From assembly GCF_900110485.1 (NCBI RefSeq), contig NZ_FODY01000006.1, forward strand, positions 109,821-173,820: 64,000 nucleotides of DNA. Direction: 5' to 3'. The stretch is from Propionispora vibrioides. Its GTDB lineage: Bacteria > Bacillota > Negativicutes > Propionisporales > Propionisporaceae. The position numbers and the translations under genes are program-made. The notes below the pieces were generated by a model. That model ran no database searches and was not told where the DNA came from. It was given only the letters and a program-made list of their open reading frames with translations. Positions 28,346 through 35,939 of this stretch are shown piece after piece; within the stretch, counting starts at the first letter, position 1, and every line of letters starts with the position of its first letter.

Positions 28346-29923
28346 TCAACCGTCACTTTTTCGGCATGTAGCCCCGGCTGTCTGCAGTTGCGCCAGAACA
28401 GCGGGCAGCGTCTTAAGCAGGTCGCCTGCCAGCAGGCCCGCCATTCCATTTGCAGCAGCCAAATCACCGGCCAGCCCCTGAAGATATACCCCGCATAAAG
28501 CCGCATCACAGCCCGAAAGGCCCTGGGCCAGCAAACCGGCAATCACACCGGTCAGCACATCGCCGCTTCCGGCAGTCGCCATACCGGCATTACCTGTGGT
28601 ATTAACAAAAATTTCGCCACCGGGGAGGGCAATTAAGGTAGGCGCTCCCTTTAAAACAACAATGGACTGCCATTCATTTGCCGCCATCTTGGCTACATCC
28701 AGCCTATTTTCATTAATATCGGCAACTGTCAGTCCGGTTAACCGGGCCATTTCCCCGGCATGAGGCGTTAACACCGGCATGTGCTTCGCCTTGCCTAACA
28801 GCCCGGTATGATCCTGTAAAGCATACAGCGCGTCGGCATCCAGCACTAATGGAACCTGTGACTTTTCAACAATTTCCCGCACCAGCGCCAGCGTCTCCGC
28901 CTGACGGCCAAGGCCAGGGCCAACCGCCAGTACCTGGCTGGCCGCCGCCTCGTGCTCAATAATCCCCCAGGCGGCTAAACCGATAGCACCATCGGCGGAT
29001 TCCGGCAGCGGCCTGGTCATTACTTCGGTCACTTTTACTTCCATAATAGAATTAAGGCTTGCGGCAATTCCCAGGGTGACCAGACCGGCACCAGACCGCA
29101 AGGCCGCCGTAGTACACAAAGCGGCGGCACCGGTAAGACCGGTTGAACCGGCGACTGCCCATACACGGCCGCAGTCGCCTTTATAAGCATCCGGCCGCCG
29201 CTCGGGGAGACGCCGGCTTATGTCACGCTGCGTAAGCACCGCCAGCTTCAGGGCCGGTGTCTCCAGAAGCGCTGCCGGCAGACCGATATCGGCGACCGTC
29301 CATTTCCCGGCACAAGCCGCGCCCGGATACAGCAAAAGCCCCGGTTTGGGCAAGCCGAAAGTAACCGTATAATCAGCCCTTACCGCGCAAGCACCGATCT
29401 GTCCGGTATCAGCCTAAACCCCGGACGGAATATCTACGGCCACAATCGTTTTCCCCGCATGATTGATCAGCTCCACTGCCTGAGCCATGGCACCGGTAAT
29501 ATCACGGCCATAGCCGGTCCCTAGGAGCGCATCTACCAGACAGTCGGCAAAAGCGACCCCGATTTTCACTTTATCCCAGTCCCGTATCCCGGTAACTTCG
29601 ATTACATCCACGCCCATCCGGATAAGAATCTCCAGTTGTATAGCCGCATCACCCTGAACGGCGTCGCGCGCCGCCAATAAAAAGACTTTAATTTTAGCAC
29701 CCCGGTTGCTTAGATGACGGGCTGCAACAAAACCATCACCACCGTTCTTTCCTTTACCGGCAAAAATACAAATCTTTTTATCAGATACACCATCCATGAT
29801 TGTCTCAATCTCCCGGACCACCGCCACTCCGGCATTTTCCATAAGTACAATGCCGGGAATTCCATAATTCTGCGCCGCCTGCTCATCCAGGCGGCGCATT
29901 TCTTCCGCCATAGCCGCCTTCAT
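28346..29923 (-). pseudogene. nnr: Bifunctional NAD(P)HX epimerase/dehydratase, interrupted by an in-frame TAG
   Basis: Two adjacent ORFs lie in the same frame and together make one full-length Nnr protein of about 525 residues. The N-terminal epimerase part (from ATG 29923) has GKGKNGGDGFVAARHL and ends VAVDIPSGV; then TAG (29416-29414); then ADTGQIGACAV continues the conserved sequence without any loss. The dehydratase part has YKGDCGRVWAVAGS, LDADALY, LTPHAGEMARL and GSGDVLTG. The enzyme repairs hydrated NAD(P)H. The damage is a single nonsense codon, so it may be a young pseudogene, a suppressed stop, two separately translated halves (TTG restart at 29353) or a sequencing error. ATGA overlap with acpS. 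Confidence 0.85.
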
Positions 29924-30324
29924 CTGTCGTCTCTCCCCCATAGGATCGCTTGTGCCGCCGCATACTCCCGCGCATGTGTTAATGAAATATGGATTTCTCC
30001 TACCCGTTGAGTTTCTGCTAACCGGGCAAAGGAACCGTGAAGCCGAACCAACGGACGCCCTCCCTCAGCCGGAATAACCTCAATATCTGTCCAGTTACCA
30101 CCTGCCAGACCTGTACCGAAGGCCTTCATGACAGCTTCCTTGGCGGCAAAACGCGCCGCATAGGAAGAAGGCCGCTGCACACCCCGGCTTTCACAATACG
30201 CCTGCTCCTCCGGCGTAAAAACTCTTCTAATAAAACTTTCCCGGCCGATAGCCGTTCGGATTCTCCCTATTTCAATGATATCAATACCCGTACCCAAAAT
30301 CATGTTTGTCACCTCACTCTGCAT
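29920..30324 (-). CDS. acpS: Holo-[acyl-carrier-protein] synthase
   Basis: 134-residue phosphopantetheinyl transferase that activates ACP with coenzyme A. It has GTGIDIIEIGRI with the Mg-binding Asp, FAAKEAVMKAFGTG near 57-70 and SLTHAREYAAA. Usual length is 120-135. It precedes nnr in an ATGA-coupled operon, a typical Firmicute order. Confidence 0.96.
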   Translation of the reverse strand: MQSEVTNMILGTGIDIIEIGRIRTAIGRESFIRRVFTPEEQAYCESRGVQRPSSYAARFAAKEAVMKAFGTGLAGGNWTDIEVIPAEGGRPLVRLHGSFARLAETQRVGEIHISLTHAREYAAAQAILWGRDDR

Positions 30325-30381
30325 TATAGCCTTTATACCACCTGCTTGCCAAGTCCGGCTACAACAGCCACGGCATAAGAA

Positions 30382-30411
30382 AACCTTGCATAGCTATCTA
30401 TATGCAAGGTT
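30382..30411 (-). terminator. Terminator of motAB
   Basis: 11-bp stem AACCTTGCATA/TATGCAAGGTT with an 8-nt loop, followed on the minus strand by TTCTTATG, 33 nt after the motB stop. Confidence 0.75.
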
Positions 30412-30443
30412 CACTGACAGGTTATTTCTCCGTGCTTTATTTT

Positions 30444-31199
30444 TTACATTTTATAATTTCTTACGATCAGCACTTCCACCCGGCGGTTTTTAATCCGCCC
30501 TTCTTCCGTATCATTAGTGGACAGGGGACGAAATTCCCCATACCCAATTGCACTGAACCGAGCCGGTGACAATTTTTCCTGGGCTAAGAGAAATTTGACA
30601 AAATTAACGGCCCGTTTCGCACTGAGATCCCAGTTGGAAGGAAACTCGCCGGTATGAATCGGTATATTATCGGTATGGCCGGAAACGACAATCTTCTGGG
30701 AAAGCGGCATCAACATCTTGGCAATTTCCGCCCCCATACGACGCGATTCAGGCACCAGATCAGCGCTGCCCGACAGAAAAAGCGCATTATCCTTAATCCG
30801 TAGCACTAAACCCTCGTCAGTAATTACCGTTTGCAATTCCGAGGTCAAGCCATTGTCCTGTATGTACTGATCCAACAGTTTTTTCACCTGAGTAAGCTGG
30901 GCACTCTCCTGCATATAAGCTTGCTCTTTGGCCGATTTTGCCGATTGATCATCTTCACCGGACTGTGCTTGCTGACTGGCCGTATCAACTCTGACACTAT
31001 CCAGAATAGCCGGGCTGCCACTGCCAAAGGCCGCACTCATCGACTGGGCGATCTGTTCAAACTTTTTCTGGTCAATCTGCGAAGAGGCAAACAATACGAT
31101 AAACACGGCCAGCAATAAAGTTAACAAGTCAGCATAAGGAATCAGCCAGGTTTCATCCATATGTTCTTCATGATGCTGTTCATGTTTCTTCTTAGCCAT
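30444..31199 (-). CDS. motB: Flagellar motor stator protein MotB
   Basis: 251 residues. Short His-rich cytoplasmic start, one membrane helix with the proton-accepting Asp24 (LIPYADLLTLLL), a Gln/Ser linker, then an OmpA-like peptidoglycan-binding domain with VVSGHTDNIPI and SAKRAVNFVKFL. It anchors the stator to the wall. The start overlaps motA by 8 nt. Ion choice (H+ or Na+) cannot be fixed from the sequence. Confidence 0.95.
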   Translation of the reverse strand: MAKKKHEQHHEEHMDETWLIPYADLLTLLLAVFIVLFASSQIDQKKFEQIAQSMSAAFGSGSPAILDSVRVDTASQQAQSGEDDQSAKSAKEQAYMQESAQLTQVKKLLDQYIQDNGLTSELQTVITDEGLVLRIKDNALFLSGSADLVPESRRMGAEIAKMLMPLSQKIVVSGHTDNIPIHTGEFPSNWDLSAKRAVNFVKFLLAQEKLSPARFSAIGYGEFRPLSTNDTEEGRIKNRRVEVLIVRNYKM

Positions 31200-31980
31200 T
31201 TCTCTCCTCCGAAGGCTTTAACAGCGCTCTCTGACCTTGCGGTATGAACACCATCAATTTTGCCTCAATCGCGGTAGGGGAATCACCGGCTTGCAAGGAT
31301 AAAATTCCCTCAATCATCATTTTTTTATTTTCCACTTCAATTTTCGACATCATTTTTAGCTTATTGGCAAACGGATGCCAGAGTACATAGCCGGTGAAAA
31401 TACCAAGCATTGTCGCGATAAAAGCAGCCGCGATTGAATGACCCAGCTTATCAATATCGTTTAAATTGCCCAAAGCAGCAATCAAGCCTACAACGGCTCC
31501 CAGCACCCCAAGCGTCGGTGCATAACTACCGGCCTGCGAAAATATCAAGGCGCCGGTCCGGTGCCGCTCCTCCATACCATGTACCTCGGCATCCAGCACG
31601 TCACCGACAAAGTCAGGATCAAGTCCGTCAATAACCATGGACAACCCGTTGCGCAAAAAAGGATCGGGAATTTCGGTTACGCGGTTTTCCAGCGCCAGAA
31701 TCCCTTCCCGTCTGGCCGTTTGCGACAATTCCACAAACAGTTTTAACAACTCATCTTTAGGAAATTGCGGCGGCTGCCTAAACAGCATTTTAATCAACGT
31801 GGGGAACTTTTTTACATCATTAAGAGGAAAAGCATTAAAAATACAGGCAATGGTACCTACGATGATAATTAAAAAGGCAGCAGGGTTATTTAATGCCGTC
31901 AAACTGGCTCCCTTTAACACCATGCCTACAAAAACGGCTATTAAACCTAACACTATTCCTATTGCTGTCGACTTTTCCAA
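31192..31980 (-). CDS. motA: Flagellar motor stator protein MotA
   Basis: 262 residues, four membrane helices (about 5-25, 33-52, 150-170, 182-202) and a cytoplasmic loop with the torque-generating charged residues. ILVLGAVVGLIAALGNL-like APTLGVLGAVVGL and AFIATMLGIFTGY are typical. Forms the ion channel with MotB, encoded downstream with 8-nt overlap. Confidence 0.95.
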   Translation of the reverse strand: MEKSTAIGIVLGLIAVFVGMVLKGASLTALNNPAAFLIIIVGTIACIFNAFPLNDVKKFPTLIKMLFRQPPQFPKDELLKLFVELSQTARREGILALENRVTEIPDPFLRNGLSMVIDGLDPDFVGDVLDAEVHGMEERHRTGALIFSQAGSYAPTLGVLGAVVGLIAALGNLNDIDKLGHSIAAAFIATMLGIFTGYVLWHPFANKLKMMSKIEVENKKMMIEGILSLQAGDSPTAIEAKLMVFIPQGQRALLKPSEERNG

Positions 31981-32157
31981 GATTCGGCCTCCTAACCCAA
32001 AATAAAACTTACAAATACATCATTGTTCCTGCGCCCATCTTCCACCGTATTGTTAGAATCTCAGGAATACGCTGCCGGCAAACCAAATGGCGCATTTCCG
32101 GCCGCTATAAGGATTTTGTTTTCGCCGGAGTGCATCAAACACAGCTGAAAAAACGCT

Positions 32158-32294
32158 TTACTGACCGGATAAGAATCGCTCGGGCTGCTGCCGGGTCCTT
32201 CCCGGCAGCAGGGCAGCTTGGGTCGCTTTACCGATGTCGACATGATCGAACATACGAAAACCTCACGCAACTTGCCAACAGATCCATCCGGTCA
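32158..32294 (-). other. Candidate structured leader upstream of motA
   Basis: The 31981-32388 gap holds no clear gene but has strong pairing. GACCGGAT (32287-32294 on the minus strand) can pair with ATCCGGTC (32162-32169). Between them lies a perfect 11-bp hairpin (CTGCTGCCGGG at 32185-32195 and its complement at 32201-32211). No U-tract follows the hairpin. I checked for a c-di-GMP riboswitch pattern and did not find it. The same stretch contains a 31-codon ORF (32253-32158) that I do not call. Confidence 0.3.
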
Positions 32295-32388
32295 ACGCTG
32301 CCTATTCATAATTTCTACCTGTAAAAATTCTTTTTTTTTTTTAATAATCCTGCTAAAAGTCGACACTTTTCAATACTTTATCTATAAT

Positions 32389-33417
32389 TTACACAAAGTA
32401 TTCGATCGCCGCTGCCGGAAACCGTCGCTGCAGTTCCTCTGTCAGGAAGTCTTTCAGTTCTTTCTGTTCTTCTTTTGGGTAAACATATTTACCGTAGCCA
32501 AACTGTCCATACTTAAACATCCGCTCCGTTTCATCGAGCGGCAACTGCGTGTGAGGATATAAGTCCAGGATATTATTTTTCGCCCGTTTGGTAAACCGGT
32601 GCGTAATGATTTCAAACGTCAGATCGGGGGCGACTGCCACTTTAGTCATTTCTTGCTGCAACAAGGCAATGACAGCTTGATATTGCTGCTGCCAATCGGG
32701 AAACTTAAATACCGGCGCAAGAATAAACCCCAGCGGATAGCCTGCCCTGGCAACATCCCGGGCTGCCGCTACCCGTTCTAACAGTCCCGGAGTGCCATGT
32801 TCAAACTGCTGCAGGACCGATGTAGCGTTAATGCTGAATCGAAAGCGGGTATGTCCCGCATGTTTGACCGACAACAGAGAGGCAACATCGGTAAATTTCG
32901 TGACAAATCGAAACCGCCCCCATGGTTGTTCACCAAAAAAAGCGATGGTCCGGCGTAGTAGTCCGGTTAGATGTTCCGTCGGGATAGGATCAGAAACGGC
33001 GGCTCCCTCAAAAATAGTAATGGCCGGTGCCCGTTCTTCCATATACCGTTTGGCCCGGGCCAGAATATCTTCAATATTTACATATACTCTTATATAGGGC
33101 TTTTTCCCCAGGGTAGTCGCCAAATAACAATATTCACACATGCCGGGACAACTGGTATTCAGCGGCAGCTGGTAATGCGCCGAGGGCTTGCAGGTAACAA
33201 AGTCGGCGCTTTTTCGCACACCGACAACCAACGTTTGCTTGGCTTCCCGGAAAGCTTCCTGGGTCGAGTTTCCCGGGATTCCGGTCACCCGGTTATGAGA
33301 ACCGGTCAATTTAATCGGTATATCCATTTGGCGAAACCGTTCGTACATTTCCTGGCCCAGTGGATAGTCCAATGCTTGCGGCTCAAAGAATACCCTTTTC
33401 GGAATAAAATCTTTCAT
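32389..33417 (-). CDS. splB: Spore photoproduct lyase (radical SAM), Cys-variant
   Basis: 342 residues from the ATG at 33417 (AGGAAAGGAT upstream). Repairs the 5-thyminyl-5,6-dihydrothymine dimer in germinating spores. The cluster cysteines are C90, C94 and C97 (CPGMCEYC), then PYIRVYVN, RFRFSINA and AGYPLGFI, all typical. The conserved H-donor Cys of Bacillus SplB (FEA.CTSD) is Ala here (FEGAAVSD), while a Cys occurs at position 76 (TCKPSA). It fits the SASP gene at 19 kb. Confidence 0.94.
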   Translation of the reverse strand: MKDFIPKRVFFEPQALDYPLGQEMYERFRQMDIPIKLTGSHNRVTGIPGNSTQEAFREAKQTLVVGVRKSADFVTCKPSAHYQLPLNTSCPGMCEYCYLATTLGKKPYIRVYVNIEDILARAKRYMEERAPAITIFEGAAVSDPIPTEHLTGLLRRTIAFFGEQPWGRFRFVTKFTDVASLLSVKHAGHTRFRFSINATSVLQQFEHGTPGLLERVAAARDVARAGYPLGFILAPVFKFPDWQQQYQAVIALLQQEMTKVAVAPDLTFEIITHRFTKRAKNNILDLYPHTQLPLDETERMFKYGQFGYGKYVYPKEEQKELKDFLTEELQRRFPAAAIEYFV

Positions 33418-33490
33418 AGTCTTCATCCTTTCCTGCAAAATTGCCGTTTGTTAGAACGGCTGTTATTATTGCCTCATAGTATGAGAAAAA

Positions 33491-33516
33491 CCTGGGACAG
33501 TTATAACTGTCCCAGG
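33491..33516. terminator. Terminator overlapping the hydE stop codon
   Basis: Perfect 12-bp stem CCTGGGACAGTT/AACTGTCCCAGG with runs of T on both outer sides. The last codons and stop of hydE (33501) lie within the stem. Confidence 0.9.
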
Positions 33517-34589
33517 TTTTTTCCGCTGCGAAAACCCGCATGCTGCGCTATGGTTCTGTTGATGGCCGCAATCTTGCCGCCGATACATTGGCGGCAGTGC
33601 GCCGGCGTATCATTAATGCAGATCTTACCGGGATACAACATATATAGCTGCCGGTATTCTCCTTCTGTCACGTTAGGCATGACCACGTTGGCCCCACTCT
33701 GCAGGGCAATTGTTCTGCCCTGCTTGTTCAGTGTCTCCATGGCTGTGGTAGCCGGAATATTGCTGTCAGGCAATAACAGTCTGGTAATGGCCATCACTTT
33801 CAGCGCCAGTTCAAAGGTGCCGCCCGCCGCTGCCCGCAGCGGCGTAGCCGGATTGGGAATAAACGGCCCCAGCCCTATCATATCGGCATCTATTGCTTTA
33901 AAAAACAAAATATCCTCGGCCAGAGATTCCTGTGATTGCCCCGGTAACCCCACCATGATACCTGTACCGACCTCATAACCCAAGTCCCGCAAGTCCCGCA
34001 AGCAGCGCAGCCGGTTGGCCAAACTCATTCCGGGATGCAATTGATCATATACCTGCCGGTCTGTCGTTTCAATCCTGAGCAGATAGCGGTCTGCACCGGC
34101 CTCTCGATAAGCCCTGTATTCCTCCCGCGTTTTTTCACCCAGGCTAAGTGTTAAGGCCAAACCCAAATCCTTGATTCCGTAAATTACGGTTTGCAGCCTT
34201 TCCACCGTATAATAGACATCCTCACCAGACTGCAAAACAACAGTTTTATAACCGTAACTCTTTGCTTTAGCCGCCAACTCGATGACGGCTTCAGGTTCTA
34301 GCCGATACCGTTTAATATCTTGATTATCGCGGCGCAACCCGCAATACAAACAATTTTGCTTACATATATTAGAAAACTCAATCAAGCCGCGTAAATGTAC
34401 TTCATCGCCCACATACCGCTGCCGAATCCGGTCAGCCACACCAAATAATTCGGCGTCATCCACACGGTTGGCAAGCAAGGCAACGATCTCCGCTTTTTCC
34501 AGTTGATGCAAGCGTTCCGCCCTGATTAGAATTTCAGTTATATCCGACAAATCAATTACCTGCCTTTTACATACGGAATTTAAAGCCAT
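33501..34589 (-). CDS. hydE: [FeFe] hydrogenase maturation radical SAM enzyme HydE
   Basis: 362 residues. Radical SAM cysteines C76, C80 and C83 (CKQNCLYCG) sit in the HydE/BioB-type barrel, with LQSGEDVYY, RIETTD and GTGIMVGLPGQ. Near the C-terminus CINDTPAHCRQC gives the C-x7-C-x2-C pattern of the optional second cluster. HydE works with HydF and HydG on the H-cluster; neither is in the window. The ATG lies 3 nt from a family I element and has no good SD, so its expression signals may lie in the element or the start may be downstream. Confidence 0.9.
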   Translation of the reverse strand: MALNSVCKRQVIDLSDITEILIRAERLHQLEKAEIVALLANRVDDAELFGVADRIRQRYVGDEVHLRGLIEFSNICKQNCLYCGLRRDNQDIKRYRLEPEAVIELAAKAKSYGYKTVVLQSGEDVYYTVERLQTVIYGIKDLGLALTLSLGEKTREEYRAYREAGADRYLLRIETTDRQVYDQLHPGMSLANRLRCLRDLRDLGYEVGTGIMVGLPGQSQESLAEDILFFKAIDADMIGLGPFIPNPATPLRAAAGGTFELALKVMAITRLLLPDSNIPATTAMETLNKQGRTIALQSGANVVMPNVTEGEYRQLYMLYPGKICINDTPAHCRQCIGGKIAAINRTIAQHAGFRSGKNLGQL

Positions 34590-34592
34590 CTC

Positions 34593-34750
34593 AGGGAACC
34601 ATTAATTTACTGACCACACCAGATCGGCAAGGATCTTTCGTCTGGCAAGAAAGAAAAACCGCCGGACCAGCCGCGCTCTTGCAAATTTTCCCGACACAGT
34701 CAGGCGGAAAAATCCGTCGTGATGCGTGCTGCGAATAAATCAATATTTCT
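34593..34750 (+). repeat. Family I inverted-repeat element, copy 3
   Basis: About 157 bp beginning AGGGAACCATTAATTTACTGA and ending so that the inward read is GAAATATTGATTTATTCGCAG. The interior has TCTGGCAAGAAAGAAAAACC and AGTCAGGCGGAAAAATCCGT, matching the copies at 42328 and 17669. It lies immediately upstream of hydE. Confidence 0.6.
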
Positions 34751-34821
34751 CTAATTTTTTATTCTATTTTCCCTTTTAGAATTCCTTTTTTATCTCACTA
34801 TCTATTCAGCACATTTTGACA

Positions 34822-34860
34822 GTAAGAAGCCTGCTTCGGTTATCTAAGCAGGCTTCTTAC
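34822..34860 (-). terminator. Strong hairpin after the 46-codon ORF
   Basis: Perfect 15-bp stem GTAAGAAGCCTGCTT/AAGCAGGCTTCTTAC with a 9-nt loop, directly abutting the ORF stop codon. The T-tract is weak on both strands. Confidence 0.6.
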
Positions 34861-35001
34861 CTATTTATCCGGATTAAGTTCTCCCTGGCCATTTGCGGCT
34901 TTTGCCAGGACGTCTTGCTCCCGTTTTAGCGCATTGCGCACGATTGATCCTACTTTTTGCTCTTCACCGTCCATTTGCTTGTCCGGCTTATCCTCGCGCA
35001 T
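34861..35001 (-). CDS. Small hydrophilic protein (46 aa), unknown
   Basis: ATG at 35001 preceded at 6 nt by AAAGGAGGG, an excellent SD, and followed immediately by a 15-bp hairpin after the TAG stop. The 46 residues are highly charged, with MREDKPDKQMDGEEQKVGS at the start and ELNPDK at the end, and lack Cys, aromatic or hydrophobic stretches. The gene layout (SD, compact frame, terminator-like hairpin) is that of a real small gene. I recognise no family; a small spore or stress protein is possible but unsupported. The rest of the 34590-35249 gap holds a family I element and regulator promoter sequence. Confidence 0.65.
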   Translation of the reverse strand: MREDKPDKQMDGEEQKVGSIVRNALKREQDVLAKAANGQGELNPDK

Positions 35002-35139
35002 ACTCATCCCTCCTTTAACGTTTATTGTTCGTCAGCCGTTCGCAGATCATACACCACTTTGCCGCAAGTTTTTTACTATTTATCCATAAAACGTATATTC
35101 CGGCAGCGATCTACACATTTTTTCTAATTATCTTTGACT

Positions 35140-35171
35140 TTTCTTTGAAAAACAAATGCATTTCAAAGAAA
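35140..35171. promoter_or_regulatory. Inverted-repeat operator candidate upstream of the OmpR-type regulator
   Basis: Perfect 11-bp arms TTTCTTTGAAA (35140-35150) and TTTCAAAGAAA (35161-35171) separated by 10 bp, 79 nt upstream of the regulator start. The centre-to-centre distance of 21 bp, two helical turns, suits a dimeric regulator. Confidence 0.45.
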
Positions 35172-35249
35172 TTTCTAATAAAATATAGGATGTAAAATAA
35201 TCCAGGGACGGACAATTTTCTACAGGGCTGTGTTATAAAGGAGTTCAAC

Positions 35250-35939
35250 ATGAGAATATTGTTAGTCGAGGATGAAAGGAAGCTGCTTGAATCATTATCT
35301 TATCTGCTGAAAAAAAATGGCTATCTGGTTGATACGGCACAAGATGGCGAAACGGGGATTGAAAAGGCCTCGTCCGGTATGTATGAAGTACTCATTCTGG
35401 ATCGCATGCTGCCCGGAATGGACGGTGTTTCCCTTTTGCGCGAAATTCGCAGCATGGGGCTGGATACGCCGGTCATCTTTTTGACAGCAAGGGACAACGC
35501 TGAGGACCGGGTCGAAGGCTTGGATGCCGGTGCGGACGATTATCTAATCAAACCCTTCTTTGCCGATGAACTCTTGGCACGCCTCCGGGCGTTAACCCGC
35601 CGGAAAACCAAGACCATGGTAGGCGACTGCCTGCAGACAGCCAATCTGCTTTTTTATCCGCTGCGCTGTGAAGTATTCAAAGACAGCACATCCATTCATC
35701 TGACCACCAAGGAATCACAGTTATTAGAACTCTTAATGATCAATCAGGGACAAGTTATTACCAAGGAACGCATTATGGAAAAGGTCTGGGGGTATAATTC
35801 GGAAATCGAAATTAACAACGTGGATCTTTATATCCACTATCTAAGAAAAAAATTAGCAACAGACTGCATTCGGACGGTACGGGGCGTTGGCTATTTTTTA
35901 AAGGATGACAAGCAATATGTTTCAGCAACTGCGCTTTAA
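35250..35939 (+). CDS. OmpR/PhoB-family response regulator
   Basis: 229 residues: receiver domain (RILLVEDER, Asp51 in LILDRMLPGMDG, YLIKPF) and winged-helix DNA-binding domain (about 130-220; LTTKESQLLELL; VWGYNSEI; TVRGVGYFLK). It overlaps the kinase gene by 23 nt, so they form one unit. It is a close paralogue of the regulator at 37478, including its upstream leader. Confidence 0.95.
   Translation: MRILLVEDERKLLESLSYLLKKNGYLVDTAQDGETGIEKASSGMYEVLILDRMLPGMDGVSLLREIRSMGLDTPVIFLTARDNAEDRVEGLDAGADDYLIKPFFADELLARLRALTRRKTKTMVGDCLQTANLLFYPLRCEVFKDSTSIHLTTKESQLLELLMINQGQVITKERIMEKVWGYNSEIEINNVDLYIHYLRKKLATDCIRTVRGVGYFLKDDKQYVSATAL

Noticed and set aside
28346..29923. Two independent genes for NAD(P)HX dehydratase and epimerase
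   Set aside because: The halves are in the same frame with continuous conserved sequence across the TAG; the second half's only start is an internal TTG without an SD.
32158..32253. 31-codon ORF with a weak SD in the motA leader
   Set aside because: Too short to judge, and it overlaps a strong hairpin that explains the composition. Mentioned only as a possible leader peptide.
31981..32388. c-di-GMP (GEMM) riboswitch before motA
   Set aside because: I looked for the conserved GGCAAACC and GGGACGCAAAGC blocks in order on the minus strand and did not find them.
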